64,000 nt of DNA. Origin: a bacterium. GTDB lineage: Bacteria > SZUA-79 > Acidulodesulfobacterales > Acidulodesulfobacteraceae. The stretch is from contig JAKAOK010000006.1 in assembly GCA_021812245.1 (NCBI GenBank), positions 1 through 64,000 of the forward strand, in the 5' to 3' direction. Both the position numbers and the translations under genes were made by a program. A model generated the notes under the pieces. It worked only from the letters and a program-made list of their open reading frames with translations, did not search any database and was not told the origin of the DNA. Of this stretch, positions 43,246-53,075 are shown piece by piece (the stretch's first letter is position 1; each line of letters opens with the position of its first letter).

Positions 43246-43560
43246 CTAGAAAAGACCGGGCAGATTAAGCCCGCCGGTTATTTTAGACATTTCGCCAGTA
43301 ACCATATCTTTCGATTTATTGAGAGCTTCATTTATCGAAGCGACGATAAGGTCCTGCAGCATTTCCACGTCATCAGGGTTAACCACCGCTTTATCTATTT
43401 TAATTTCTAACAATTCCTGTTTTCCGTTTACCTTTGCCGTAACCATTCCGCCGCCGGAACCAGCTTCTACTATTTTAGAGCCTAGTTCTTCCTGCATTTT
43501 TAGCATATCCGATTGAAGTTTTTGCGCCTGTTTTAACATTCCGGCGATGTTTTTTGACAT
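43246..43560 (-). CDS. ybaB: YbaB/EbfC nucleoid-associated protein
   Basis: 104 residues. A small dimeric DNA-binding protein found between dnaX and recR in many bacteria. The pattern is MLKQAQKLQSDMLKMQEEL, then GMVTAKVNGKQELLEIKID and NPDDVEMLQDLIVASINEA, ending in a Gly/Leu-rich tail. The start has a GGGGGATAAAC ribosome-binding site on the minus strand. Identification is secure from sequence and gene order. Confidence 0.95.
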   Translation of the reverse strand: MSKNIAGMLKQAQKLQSDMLKMQEELGSKIVEAGSGGGMVTAKVNGKQELLEIKIDKAVVNPDDVEMLQDLIVASINEALNKSKDMVTGEMSKITGGLNLPGLF

Positions 43561-43626
43561 ATTGTTTATCCCCCGTAATTTTTAATAATATTTTATTTGA
43601 TTTAAAGTTTTTTTGCAAATTAACTT

Positions 43627-45120
43627 TTAATTTTTTTCAATTCTTTCTATGCCGCTTCCAAATATTTCTTTAATATCTTCTATGACGCCGCCGGTATCTT
43701 TTTTTTCTGCCGCATATGCCGCGGATTGTGAATCGTCGTCTAATCTTCCTATTATGCTTTTTAACGGTTCGTTTTCCGTTTTTTTATTGAATTCGTTTAA
43801 TTTTTCGTCCGTCTTTAAAAAATGGTCGAATAATTTTTCATGCTCTAAGGAAACGCCGTTCCCATTCGTCGATTCAGACGGTTTGTCAGCCGTTAAATTT
43901 GAATTTTTCATGGGTGCCGCATTATCATTATTTTTTAAGCCGGTTTGTTCCGCAATGCCCGTGTGTCCGCCGTGCGCTTCAAGCCCGCCCGCCGTTTTCA
44001 AATTATTAAGTCCGCTTATAAGTTCCTGCACGTCTTTTTTTCGCGGTATGTTAAAAAGCCTGAAAAGAGTCAGTTCCAGCATTAACAGAGGCGATGAAAT
44101 CCTTTGATATTTGATATCTGCGTTGATCATAATATCTATCATGTCTAAAAGCTCTTCGGCTGATTTTTGTTCGGCGAAAGGAATTAAAGAATTAATTTCT
44201 TCGTCGGTTAAATCGTAAATCAGGTCTTTATACTTCAGTTTTACGATTAAAATGTTTCTTATATAAAGCGCCGCCTGCTTCATAAACTGTCTTAGGTCTG
44301 CTCCTGATTCGTATATTTCCCTTGCCGCTTTTATCGAACTTTCGTAATCCTTTGCAAACAGGGCATTGATAAGATTAAATATTATAGACTTCGTCGTCAG
44401 TCCAAGCACGGGAGAGACGTCTTCTTTTATATCCTTTCCGAAATAAGAGATAGCGGTATCGAAAATAGAAAGCGAATCTCTCAATGAACCGTCAGCCAGC
44501 GATGCGATAATCATAAGATTTTCATCGGTTACCGAAACGTCTTCGGCAAGAGCTATTTCTTTTAGTTTACCGAAAATAATTTTTGTAGGTATTCTTTTAA
44601 AGTTAAATCTCTGACATCTTGAAAGGATAGTTTCGGGAACCTTATGAATCTCGGTAGTAGCAAATATAAATTTTGCATGGGCGGGCGGCTCTTCAAGCGT
44701 TTTTAAAAGTGCATTGAAGGCGCTGTTAGACAACATATGAACTTCGTCTATTATATAAATCTTAAATCTGAAACTCTGAGGAGAATATATTATGCTTTCT
44801 TTCAAATCCCTTATGGAATCGACTCCGGTGTTAGATGCGCCGTCGATTTCAATAACATCGACGGAGTTTCCGCCCTGAATCTGAACGCAGGCGGAGCAGA
44901 CTCCGCAGGGGTCGGCGGTAGGACCTTTTACGCAGTTTATCGATTTTGCGAGTATTCTTGCGATGGAGGTTTTGCCTACCCCCCTTGTTCCAGTAAATAT
45001 GTAAGCATGTGAGACCCTGTCGTTGATTACCGCATTTTTAAGCGTCTGGATAATCGCGTCCTGTCCGATAATTTCATCGAAAATCTTTGGTCTGTATTTT
45101 CTTGCAAGCACCTGATACAT
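43627..45120 (-). CDS. dnaX: DNA polymerase III subunits gamma and tau
   Basis: 497 residues from the start MYQVLARKYRPKIFDEIIGQ. It is the clamp-loader ATPase. Walker A is IFTGTRGVGKTSIARI; the four-Cys zinc site is CVKGPTADPCGVCSACVQI; the DEVHMLSNSAFNALL strand is Walker B, and TILSRCQRFNF contains the SRC arginine finger. The C-terminal tail (about 370-497) is low-complexity. The frame is open 14 codons upstream, but the family start is MYQ/MSYQ. TATAAT lies only seven bases before this ATG, so a leaderless message is possible. The gene is divergent from valS. Confidence 0.95.
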   Translation of the reverse strand: MYQVLARKYRPKIFDEIIGQDAIIQTLKNAVINDRVSHAYIFTGTRGVGKTSIARILAKSINCVKGPTADPCGVCSACVQIQGGNSVDVIEIDGASNTGVDSIRDLKESIIYSPQSFRFKIYIIDEVHMLSNSAFNALLKTLEEPPAHAKFIFATTEIHKVPETILSRCQRFNFKRIPTKIIFGKLKEIALAEDVSVTDENLMIIASLADGSLRDSLSIFDTAISYFGKDIKEDVSPVLGLTTKSIIFNLINALFAKDYESSIKAAREIYESGADLRQFMKQAALYIRNILIVKLKYKDLIYDLTDEEINSLIPFAEQKSAEELLDMIDIMINADIKYQRISSPLLMLELTLFRLFNIPRKKDVQELISGLNNLKTAGGLEAHGGHTGIAEQTGLKNNDNAAPMKNSNLTADKPSESTNGNGVSLEHEKLFDHFLKTDEKLNEFNKKTENEPLKSIIGRLDDDSQSAAYAAEKKDTGGVIEDIKEIFGSGIERIEKN

Positions 45121-45127
45121 TTTATCT

Positions 45128-45133
45128 ATTATA
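45128..45133 (-). promoter_or_regulatory. -10 element seven bases upstream of dnaX
   Basis: TATAAT read on the minus strand at 45133-45128, followed by seven bases and the dnaX ATG (45120). A poor -35 match TTGCAA is 19 bases upstream. If used, transcription would start at or next to the start codon. Confidence 0.35.
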
Positions 45134-45202
45134 ACATATAAGCGCCGAAATTTTGCAAGCAAAGTTGATTTTTAAATAAAAAATTGCTAAACTTTATAAA
45201 CT

Positions 45203-47707
45203 ATGCAAAAAAATACGGAAAGTTTTATCGATTTTAAGGATTTTCCCAAAAATTACGATTATCAAACCGTAGAAAAAAAAATATCGCAATATTGGGAAGA
45301 TAATAAAATTTATAAATTTGAACCTTGCGATAAAATCAGGAAAGTTTATTCAGTAGATACTCCTCCGCCTTATGTTTCTTCGTCCCATCTTCATGTCGGA
45401 CACGTAATGAGTTATTCTCAGGCGGAATTTATTATAAGATATAAGAGGATGAAAGGATTTAATGTTTTCTATCCTATGGGGTTCGACGACAACGGTCTTC
45501 CGACGGAACGTTATGTGGAGAAAAAATATAAAATAAACAAATCTAAGATAACGAGGGAGGAATTTATAGACTTATGCCTTAAGGAAACCAAGTCGGGCAT
45601 AGAAGTTTATAAATCTCTCTGGAAGTCTGTCGGAATAAGCGCAGATTACGGATTATCCTATTCCACTATAGACGAAAGATGCAGAAAGACTTCGCAAAAA
45701 TCTTTCCTTGGCCTTTATAATAAAGGACTAATAGAAAGGCGCAACGAACCTATATTATGGTGTCCTCAATGCAGAACCTCTCTTGCGCAGGCGGATGTAG
45801 TCCTTGAAGAATTCAGCGGCGTTCTGTACGATATAGAATTTAAATCTATGGACGGCAAAGGTCTTATAATATCTACGACGCGTCCCGAACTTCTCGGTGG
45901 ATGCGTTGCGGTTTACGCCAACCCTGCGGATGAAAGATACGGATTTTTGAAAGGGCAGAACGTTAATGTTCCCCTATATAACAAAGAAGTTCCGGTTAAA
46001 TACGACGAATCGGTGGATATGAATTACGGAACGGGACTTATGATGGTCTGCACATGGGGCGACGCCGAAGACGTTAAAAAATGGAAGGAGCATAAACTCG
46101 ATACGGCGATAGTAATAGATAAAGCAGGAAGATTAAACGAGCTATCGGGAAAATTTAACGGATTAAACGTTAAGGAAGCCAAAAAAGCCGTAGTCGAGGA
46201 CTTAAACGAAAAGTTTTTGATAAAAGGAGAAAAACCCCTTATACACAACGTTGGAGTGCACGACAGATGCGCGACTCCTGTAGAGTTTATTCTTGCGGAG
46301 CAGTGGTTTATAAAAATACTCGATAATAAAGACAAATTTATCGGCGCCGGCAATCAAATGACATGGCATCCCGAATTTATGAAAGCCCGTTATGATGAAT
46401 GGATTAACAATCTTAAATGGGATTGGAATATTTCGAGGCAGAGATTTTACGGCGTCCCTTTCCCTGTATGGTATTGCTCCGAATGCGGCGAGGTTATTAC
46501 TGCGGCGGAAACCGAACTGCCGGTCGATCCAGCAGCAAATTCACCTGCGGTCAACAAATGTCCTAAGTGCGGAGGAAAAGAATTTAAGCCCGAAACCGAC
46601 GTTATGGATACATGGATGACGTCTTCTATGACGCCTCTTATAAATTCGCGTTGGGCTTACGGCGACATTGAAAGCAAGGAGCTTTTAAATACGATTTATC
46701 CTATGGGTTTGCGTCCGCAGGCTCAGGAAATTATCAGGACTTGGCTCTTTTATACCGTGGTTAAATCTATTTACCATACGGAAAACATACCGTTTAAAAA
46801 TATAATGATAAGCGGATGGGGTCTTGATAAAAACGGAAAAAAAATGTCTAAAAGCCTTGGAAATTTTGTCGGTCCGGAAGATATAATAAGCAAATATTCG
46901 GCGGACGCCCTTAGGTACTGGGCATCTAAAGCAAATCTCGGGCAGGATTTGCGTTTTAACGAGGAAGACGTAGTTGCAGGCAGAAAGCTTTTAATCAAAA
47001 TATGGAATGCGGCAAGGTTTTTGATTACCAATATATCTACGGAATTCGATCCTTACGAAAAAAACATATCCGACCTTAAATTGAGCCGGATAGATAAATG
47101 GGTGCTGACGGAATTTGAAAATGCCCTTAAGGTTTGCGAAAATAATATGGAATCTTATGAATATTCATTTGCATTAAGAACCGCCTCCGATTTTTTTTAT
47201 AATATTTATTGCGATAATTATCTGGAAATTATAAAAAACGTATTCTGGGATGAAGGCGAAGAAAATGCCGAAAGAAAAAAAACCGTTTTAAACGTAATGT
47301 ATTTTGTTTCTTTAAATATATTAAAAGTTTTCGCTCCATTTATACCTTTTATTACCGAAGAACTATATCTGTCTTTTTATAGAAATTTTGAAAAAGACAA
47401 AAGTATTCACCTGTCTATCTGGCCTGAATTCAAAAAGGAACTAATTTTCAGCGATTCGGTAAAAATTACGCGTATTTTATTAGACATTCTGGAAGCTTCC
47501 AGAAAATTACGGACCAATTTAAACCTCCATCAGAATTATAGAATAAACAAGATTTTAATTCAGACGTTAAACCCCGATTATATCGGCATTATAAATGAAA
47601 TATCGGGCGACATAAGGTCTGCGGTAAGAGCGGAACGGATGGCGTTTTCCGATAAAGCAGACTTTAAAACCGCGGACGGCGACATTTTTATATCATTGGA
47701 AAAATGA
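45203..47707 (+). CDS. valS: Valyl-tRNA synthetase (archaeal/rickettsial-like form)
   Basis: 834 residues. The HIGH motif is SSSHLHVGHVMSYSQAEFI, and the KMSKS motif is in DKNGKKMSKSLGNFV. Editing and zinc-like segments include ILWCPQCRTSLAQADV and CSECGE/CPKCGG pairs. The FYPMGFDDNGLPTERYVEK stretch marks the ValRS type shared by archaea and some alphaproteobacteria, instead of the usual bacterial GTDHAG-containing type. It is shorter than the common bacterial ValRS and appears to lack the long C-terminal coiled-coil arm. It is divergent from dnaX. Valine specificity is inferred from overall similarity. Confidence 0.93.
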   Translation: MQKNTESFIDFKDFPKNYDYQTVEKKISQYWEDNKIYKFEPCDKIRKVYSVDTPPPYVSSSHLHVGHVMSYSQAEFIIRYKRMKGFNVFYPMGFDDNGLPTERYVEKKYKINKSKITREEFIDLCLKETKSGIEVYKSLWKSVGISADYGLSYSTIDERCRKTSQKSFLGLYNKGLIERRNEPILWCPQCRTSLAQADVVLEEFSGVLYDIEFKSMDGKGLIISTTRPELLGGCVAVYANPADERYGFLKGQNVNVPLYNKEVPVKYDESVDMNYGTGLMMVCTWGDAEDVKKWKEHKLDTAIVIDKAGRLNELSGKFNGLNVKEAKKAVVEDLNEKFLIKGEKPLIHNVGVHDRCATPVEFILAEQWFIKILDNKDKFIGAGNQMTWHPEFMKARYDEWINNLKWDWNISRQRFYGVPFPVWYCSECGEVITAAETELPVDPAANSPAVNKCPKCGGKEFKPETDVMDTWMTSSMTPLINSRWAYGDIESKELLNTIYPMGLRPQAQEIIRTWLFYTVVKSIYHTENIPFKNIMISGWGLDKNGKKMSKSLGNFVGPEDIISKYSADALRYWASKANLGQDLRFNEEDVVAGRKLLIKIWNAARFLITNISTEFDPYEKNISDLKLSRIDKWVLTEFENALKVCENNMESYEYSFALRTASDFFYNIYCDNYLEIIKNVFWDEGEENAERKKTVLNVMYFVSLNILKVFAPFIPFITEELYLSFYRNFEKDKSIHLSIWPEFKKELIFSDSVKITRILLDILEASRKLRTNLNLHQNYRINKILIQTLNPDYIGIINEISGDIRSAVRAERMAFSDKADFKTADGDIFISLEK

Positions 47708-47770
47708 AATTGACATTTTACGATTTTAATTTAATAATAGAGCATATATTTTTATAAAGGAGATTTTTAA

Positions 47771-47962
47771 ATGGCAAATCCAAAAAAAAGACATTCTAAA
47801 TGCAGAAGGGATAAAAGAAGAACTCACGACAGTCTTACGCCGGTGAATTATTCGAAGTGTCCAAATTGCGGGGAACCCGTTCTCTCGCACAGAATGTGTC
47901 TAAACTGCAAAACATATAAGGGCAGAAAAGTCGTAACCGAAAAAACTCCGGAAAACTCTTGA
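47771..47962 (+). CDS. rpmF: Ribosomal protein L32
   Basis: 63 residues. It starts ANPKKRHSKCRRDKRRTHD and has four zinc-binding cysteines in CPNCGEPVLSHRMCLNCKTY, the zinc-containing L32 form. AAGGAGAT is ideally placed before the ATG. It heads the plsX-fab operon, as in many Gram-negative bacteria. Confidence 0.97.
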   Translation: MANPKKRHSKCRRDKRRTHDSLTPVNYSKCPNCGEPVLSHRMCLNCKTYKGRKVVTEKTPENS

Positions 47963-48008
47963 TCCATTATATAGCCCGTCAATTTTATAAGAATGGGGAG
48001 ACTATTTA

Positions 48009-49022
48009 ATGATTAGAATAGCTCTGGACGGTTTCGGTTCCGATAAAGCTCCGGAACCGGAGATTATAGGAGCGATAGCCGCCATTGAGTCTAACAAAGA
48101 TTTAGAGATAATAATAACCGGAGACGAGGCCGCATTAAAAGATGTTATCCAAAAAAATAATTATCACGGCTCAAGAATTAAAATAGTAAATGCGCCGGAA
48201 CGGATAACAATGCACGATTCTCCTTCGGCTGTGGTAAGGAATAAAAAAAACTCTTCAATGCGCGTTGCCTATGAACTTGTTAAAAATAAAGAGACGGACG
48301 CTATTATCAGCGCGGGTAACAGCGGAGCATCCTTAGCTATAGCAATGTTTGTTTTTAAAAGAATTAAAGGTATCGATAGGCCTGCTATAGCGACGATTAT
48401 GCCTGCAGTAGGCGGATATACCGTTTTGATAGACGCAGGCGCCAACGTCGATGTAAAACCTTATCATCTTGCGGAATTTGCAATAATGGGTTCCGAATAC
48501 GCCTCTTTTATGAAAGGCATCAAGAATCCGAAGATAGGGATACTTAGCAACGGCGAGGAAGCGTCTAAGGGCAACGATCTTACCAGAGAGGCTTTCGGGA
48601 TAATAAAAAATACGGATTTAAATTTTTACGGCTATGTGGAAGGCAGAGAAATATTTAACGGAAAAGTTGACGTAGTAGTCTGTGATGGATTTACGGGAAA
48701 TGTTATTTTAAAGGCGTCGGAAACGCTTGCGGAAACGATGTTTAATCTACTTAGAGAAGAAATAAATAAAAGTTTTATGGCTAAATTGGGTTTCTTTATG
48801 GCAAGAAAATCATTGAAAAAATTTAAAAAACTTGTTGACCACAACGAATACGGCGGTGCGCCTCTTCTGGGAGTTAACGGCGCGGCTTTTATCGCCCACG
48901 GCGGAGCAAGTGCCAAGGCTTTAACTAGCGCCATATTAGTCGCAAAGCATTTTGTGGAAAAAGGTATAAACGTTAATATAAGCCATAAGATAGAAGCTAA
49001 TGCAAAAAATATAGGCTGTTAA
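48009..49022 (+). CDS. plsX: Phosphate acyltransferase PlsX
   Basis: 337 residues. Converts acyl-ACP to acyl phosphate for phospholipid synthesis. MIRIALDGFGSDKAPEPEI at the start (usually DAMGGD; here DGFGSD), SAVVRNKKNSSMRVA, ISAGNSGASLAIAMF and YGGAPLLGVNGAAFIAHG are family marks. The altered N-terminal motif is mild. It acts before PlsC (12.6 kb), with a PlsY presumably elsewhere. It lies between rpmF and fabH on one transcript. Confidence 0.95.
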   Translation: MIRIALDGFGSDKAPEPEIIGAIAAIESNKDLEIIITGDEAALKDVIQKNNYHGSRIKIVNAPERITMHDSPSAVVRNKKNSSMRVAYELVKNKETDAIISAGNSGASLAIAMFVFKRIKGIDRPAIATIMPAVGGYTVLIDAGANVDVKPYHLAEFAIMGSEYASFMKGIKNPKIGILSNGEEASKGNDLTREAFGIIKNTDLNFYGYVEGREIFNGKVDVVVCDGFTGNVILKASETLAETMFNLLREEINKSFMAKLGFFMARKSLKKFKKLVDHNEYGGAPLLGVNGAAFIAHGGASAKALTSAILVAKHFVEKGINVNISHKIEANAKNIGC

Positions 49023-49035
49023 AGAGGATTAAAAT

Positions 49036-50019
49036 TTGATATATTCTAAAGTTATCGGGATAGGTTCGTTCGTTCCCGAAAGAGTGCTTACCAACGATGA
49101 GTTGTGCGGCATAGTAGATACGTCGGATGAGTGGATTACTTCTCGGACTGGTATAAAAGAGCGGCGAATTGCGGAGAAAGGTTTAACTACATCGGATATA
49201 GCGGCTGAAGCGGCAAAAAAAGCGATCGAACTTTCGGGGTTAAATCCTCAGGACGTCGAATTGATATTAGCGGGAACAATTACTCCCGATATGATTTTCC
49301 CGTCAACTTCCTGCATAGTGCAGGAAAAACTGGGACTTAAAAATGCCGCAGCTTTTGATATAAGCGCCGGGTGCAGCGGTTTTATATATTCTTTATCAGT
49401 GGCGGACAGTTTTATTAAATCGGGGAAGTATAAAAATGTTTTAGTTATCGGTGCAGATTTGCTGTCAAGAATTACGGATTATACCGACAGGTCAACCTGC
49501 GTTTTATTTGGAGACGGCGGCGGAGCCGTCGTGTTGACGGCAAATACTGAAAATACGCGGGGTATTTTATCGACGCATATGCATTCCGAGGGAGGGCATG
49601 ACGATATTCTTATGCTTAAAGGCGGCGGCTCGCTGATGCCGGCAAGCCTCGAAAGCGTTAATAGCCGCGAACATTATATTAAGATGAAAGGTTCGGAACT
49701 TTTCAGGTATGCGGTAAATTATCTTAAAGCGGTGGCGGAAGAGGCCATAGAATTTAATAATCTTAAAGCGGAAGATATCGATTTATTCGTTCCGCATCAG
49801 GCAAATATTAGAATTATTGAAGCGACGGCAAAAAAATTGCGCTTTCCTATGGAAAAAGTTTTTATAAACGTCGAAAAATACGGCAATACTTCAAGCGGCT
49901 CTATACCTATCGCTCTTGACGAAGCTTATAAATCCGGTCGTTTGAAAGAAGGCAGTCTTGTACTGATAGATGCTATAGGTGCAGGTTTAACGTGGGCATC
50001 TTCGATAATTAGATGGTAA
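49036..50019 (+). CDS. fabH: 3-oxoacyl-ACP synthase III
   Basis: 327 residues. Starts fatty acid synthesis by condensing acetyl-CoA with malonyl-ACP. The catalytic triad is Cys in DISAGCSGFIYSL, His in FVPHQANIRIIEA and Asn in EKYGNTSSGSIP. TSDEWITSRTGIKERRI is the conserved N-terminal loop. The start is TTG with GAGG eight bases upstream; no in-frame ATG gives a full-length family start. Part of plsX-fabH-fabK-fabD-fabG-acpP-fabF. Confidence 0.96.
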   Translation: MIYSKVIGIGSFVPERVLTNDELCGIVDTSDEWITSRTGIKERRIAEKGLTTSDIAAEAAKKAIELSGLNPQDVELILAGTITPDMIFPSTSCIVQEKLGLKNAAAFDISAGCSGFIYSLSVADSFIKSGKYKNVLVIGADLLSRITDYTDRSTCVLFGDGGGAVVLTANTENTRGILSTHMHSEGGHDDILMLKGGGSLMPASLESVNSREHYIKMKGSELFRYAVNYLKAVAEEAIEFNNLKAEDIDLFVPHQANIRIIEATAKKLRFPMEKVFINVEKYGNTSSGSIPIALDEAYKSGRLKEGSLVLIDAIGAGLTWASSIIRW

Positions 50020-50049
50020 AACTACATCGGTATCAGGTGAAATAATAAA

Positions 50050-50994
50050 ATGATAAAATCTCCGATATGCGATAAACTCGGGATAAAATATCCTATATTT
50101 CAGGGCGGAATGGCGTGGGCATCTAACTATCAACTTGCCAGCGCCGTTTCTAACGCAGGAGGTTTAGGGATTATAGGCGCTGGACAGATGCCGCCCGAAC
50201 TTCTCGTTCAGGAAATAAGAAAAGCAAAAGAAAATACCGATAAGCCTTTCGGAGTCAACCTCATACTTTATTTAACTTATATAGAAGAGCTTGTAGATGC
50301 GGTTATTAATGAGGGCGTTCCGGTAGTAACGACCGGCGCAGGCAATGCAGGTCCTTATATAAAGAAATTTCACAATGCGGGCATAAAAGTTATACCTGTT
50401 ATTCCTTCATCCGCTCTGGCGAGGAGGGTGGAAAAAGCGGGGGCAGATGCCGTGATTGCTGAAGGAACCGAATCCGGCGGTCATATAGGAGAAATTACTA
50501 CTATGGCAATAGTTCCGCAGGTTATCGAAGCCGTTAATATACCGGTCATTGCGGCAGGAGGTATTGCTGACTACAGAGGATTTGTCGCGGCTTTATGTCT
50601 CGGCGCGAGCGGCATTCAGATGGGGACGAGATTTCTTGCGACAAAGGAGTGTCATATACATCAAAATTGGAAAGATATGGTGGTAAAGGCATCGGATAGG
50701 GATACCGTAGTTACGGGAAGACCGACAGGACATCCGGTAAGGGTTTTAAAAAATAGGCTTGCCAAAATGTTTCTCGAACTGGAAGAAAAATGCGCCCCTA
50801 TTTCGGAATACGAAAAACTCGGAATAGGAAAATTAAAAGCCGCTTCTGTTGACGGAGACGTCGAAATGGGTTCTTTAATGAGCGGGCAGATTGCGGGACT
50901 AATAAAAGAAGAAAAAACCGTAAAAGAAGTCATAGAGGAAATCGTTTCGCAGACGGAAGACTTTATTAAAAATATGGCTAAATTTATAAAATAA
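50050..50994 (+). CDS. fabK: Enoyl-ACP reductase II (FMN-dependent, FabK type)
   Basis: 314 residues of the FMN-binding TIM-barrel family that includes FabK and nitronate monooxygenase. [64 protein letters not shown] and [11 protein letters not shown] are characteristic. Its place between fabH and fabD argues for the enoyl reduction step of fatty acid synthesis. No FabI is present here. The start [15 protein letters not shown] is typical. Confidence 0.92.
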   Translation: MIKSPICDKLGIKYPIFQGGMAWASNYQLASAVSNAGGLGIIGAGQMPPELLVQEIRKAKENTDKPFGVNLILYLTYIEELVDAVINEGVPVVTTGAGNAGPYIKKFHNAGIKVIPVIPSSALARRVEKAGADAVIAEGTESGGHIGEITTMAIVPQVIEAVNIPVIAAGGIADYRGFVAALCLGASGIQMGTRFLATKECHIHQNWKDMVVKASDRDTVVTGRPTGHPVRVLKNRLAKMFLELEEKCAPISEYEKLGIGKLKAASVDGDVEMGSLMSGQIAGLIKEEKTVKEVIEEIVSQTEDFIKNMAKFIK

Positions 50995-51010
50995 TATAAA
51001 AAGATAATAA

Positions 51011-51973
51011 ATGGAAAAATCGCCCAACTCGAATATCGCGTTTGTTTTTCCCGGGCAGGGGTCTCAGCATACCGGCATGGGGAAAGATATTTTTGAAAAT
51101 TTCGGTGAAGCACGTCTTATTTTAGAAGAATCTTCGGATACCTTAGGGTTAGATATGAAGAGCCTGATTTTGGGAGACGACGAAGCGGCGCTTAATCTGA
51201 CGGAAAATACTCAACCGGCTCTTTTAACCGTAAGCATAGCTATTCTCAGAGTTTTAGAAAAGGAAACGGGCTTAAAACCGGTTTGCGTTTCGGGGCATAG
51301 TCTAGGCGAATACGGCGCCAACGTTTCCGCAGGTTCCGTAGATTTTTCAAATGCTCTTTTAATTACAAAAAAAAGAGGATTTTTTATGCAGACCGCTTGT
51401 CCGGTGGGGTTCGGCAAAATGGCCGCGGTTATCGGGCTTGACGAAAATATAATAAAAACTGCGATAGACGAGGTGAATCATTTAAATAATAAAGCGGGAG
51501 TTTTTATAGCAAATATTAATTCTGCAATTCAAACCGTAATATCCGGTATTTCGTCATTCGTCGATGAAACATGTTCGCTACTTAAAGAGCGCGGAGCTAA
51601 AAAAATAGTTATTCTGTCAGTCAGCGCCCCGTTTCATACGCCTTTCATGGAGGGCGCAAAGGAAAACCTTTCTTCGTTTATAGACAAGGGCTGGTTCAGA
51701 GATGCCGAATGCGATATATTTTCCAATGCTACGTCGCGGAATTATTCTAAAAAAGAGGATGCGGTCAGGCTTCTTCTAGAGCAGATAGTTTCTCCCGTTA
51801 TGTGGAAAGATATTATCGTTAATATGGAAAAAATATCCGGAGTTTCGAAATTTATTGAGATAGGACCTTCCAATGTTTTAAGCGGATTAATTAAAAGAAT
51901 AGATAAAAATGCGGACGTTCTGTCCGTAAATTCCGTTCCGGCCGTTAAAGAATTAGAAAGTTTAAGGGTTTAA
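51011..51973 (+). CDS. fabD: Malonyl-CoA:ACP transacylase
   Basis: 320 residues. Loads malonate onto ACP. AFVFPGQGSQHTGMGKDIF opens the protein, the nucleophilic Ser lies in VSGHSLGEYGANVSAG, and the catalytic His in SVSAPFHTPFME. IEIGPSNVLSGLIKRI closes the conserved region. It lies 16 bases after fabK and 22 before fabG. Standard length. Confidence 0.96.
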   Translation: MEKSPNSNIAFVFPGQGSQHTGMGKDIFENFGEARLILEESSDTLGLDMKSLILGDDEAALNLTENTQPALLTVSIAILRVLEKETGLKPVCVSGHSLGEYGANVSAGSVDFSNALLITKKRGFFMQTACPVGFGKMAAVIGLDENIIKTAIDEVNHLNNKAGVFIANINSAIQTVISGISSFVDETCSLLKERGAKKIVILSVSAPFHTPFMEGAKENLSSFIDKGWFRDAECDIFSNATSRNYSKKEDAVRLLLEQIVSPVMWKDIIVNMEKISGVSKFIEIGPSNVLSGLIKRIDKNADVLSVNSVPAVKELESLRV

Positions 51974-51995
51974 TAAAAAAGGGGAGGGGTGGTTT

Positions 51996-52748
51996 ATGTC
52001 TATTTGCATTGAACTTACGGGTAAAACGGCTGTAGTTACAGGCGGCTCTTCGGGTATAGGGCTTTCTATATCTAAAGTTTTGCTTAATGCAGGGGCAAGG
52101 GTCATAATAATCGACATAGACGAAAAAAGATTTTTAGGCGTAAAAGACGAAATCGAAAAAATTTCGCCGGAGTTTGATTTTTATGAAGCCGATATTAAAA
52201 ATTCGGAAAAGATATCCGAAACGATTCAAAAGATTATATCTAAAGAATCTAAAATAGATATTCTAGTTAACAATGCCGGTATAGTTAAAGACGGTCTTTT
52301 AATAAGGATGAGCGACGAAGACTGGTTAGACGTTATAAACGTCAACTTAAACGGTATGTTTTATATTACGAAAAACGTCTTAAAGCACATGGTTAAAGCA
52401 AAGTCGGGTAAAATAATAAGCATAGCTTCCGTAATAGGCGAGATAGGCAATACCGGACAGGCAAATTATGCCGCATCGAAAGCCGGTATAATTGCCCTTA
52501 CGAAATCCATAGCTAAAGAATATGCGGCAAGGGGTATTCTTGCAAATGCTATTGCGCCCGGGTTTATTAAAACGGTTATGACGGATAAACTGCCTGAAGA
52601 TATTAAAGATACTATTAAAAAAGGGATTCCGCTAAATAAAATAGGCGAACCTTACGACATTGCAAACGCCGTGCTTTTTTTGTGTTCGGAGCTTTCCGGT
52701 TATATAACCGGTTCTGTTTTAAACGTAAACGGCGGAATGTACATGTAG
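51996..52748 (+). CDS. fabG: 3-oxoacyl-ACP reductase
   Basis: 250 residues, short-chain dehydrogenase. The NADPH motif is VVTGGSSGIGLSISKVL; the cofactor-stabilising NNAG is in ILVNNAGIVKDGLL; catalytic Ser is in IISIASVIGEIGNTGQ, and Tyr and Lys in ANYAASKAGII. AIAPGFIKTVMTDKL is typical of FabG. An AGGGGAGGGG stretch precedes the start. It is followed by one of the palindromic repeats, which separates it from acpP. Confidence 0.95.
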   Translation: MSICIELTGKTAVVTGGSSGIGLSISKVLLNAGARVIIIDIDEKRFLGVKDEIEKISPEFDFYEADIKNSEKISETIQKIISKESKIDILVNNAGIVKDGLLIRMSDEDWLDVINVNLNGMFYITKNVLKHMVKAKSGKIISIASVIGEIGNTGQANYAASKAGIIALTKSIAKEYAARGILANAIAPGFIKTVMTDKLPEDIKDTIKKGIPLNKIGEPYDIANAVLFLCSELSGYITGSVLNVNGGMYM

Positions 52749-52751
52749 AAA

Positions 52752-52776
52752 GGGGACAGAATTGAATTCTGTCCCC
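52752..52776. repeat. GGGGACAGA palindrome, copy 2 (fabG-acpP gap)
   Basis: A perfect palindrome of 12-base arms (GGGGACAGAATT and AATTCTGTCCCC) around a central G. It starts four bases after the fabG stop and 40 bases before acpP. It could form a strong hairpin in the message and affect the fabG/acpP ratio. Confidence 0.85.
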
Positions 52777-52815
52777 ATAATATAAAAACAATAAAAAAGG
52801 AGGGGGTGAAATTAA

Positions 52816-53049
52816 ATGTCAGTAGAAAACAAAGTTAAAGAAATAATAGTAGAGCAGTTAGGGGTTACTCCCGATGAGGTTATTAACGAAGCTTCATTCG
52901 TAGAGGATCTCGGTGCAGATTCTTTAGATACCGTTGAATTAGTTATGGCGTTTGAAGAGGAATTCGGAATAGAAATATCCGATGAAGATGCCGAAAAAAT
53001 TAAGACGGTTCAGGATGCGGTTTCATATATCGATGAACATGCAAAATAA
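52816..53049 (+). CDS. acpP: Acyl carrier protein
   Basis: 77 residues. Carries growing acyl chains on a phosphopantetheine attached to the Ser in [20 protein letters not shown]. The protein is strongly acidic, as normal. AGGAGGGGGTGAAAT gives a very strong ribosome-binding site, fitting its high demand. A palindromic repeat lies between fabG and this gene. Secure. Confidence 0.98.
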   Translation: MSVENKVKEIIVEQLGVTPDEVINEASFVEDLGADSLDTVELVMAFEEEFGIEISDEDAEKIKTVQDAVSYIDEHAK

Positions 53050-53075
53050 TTTATTATTATACCGGATTTTTTATT

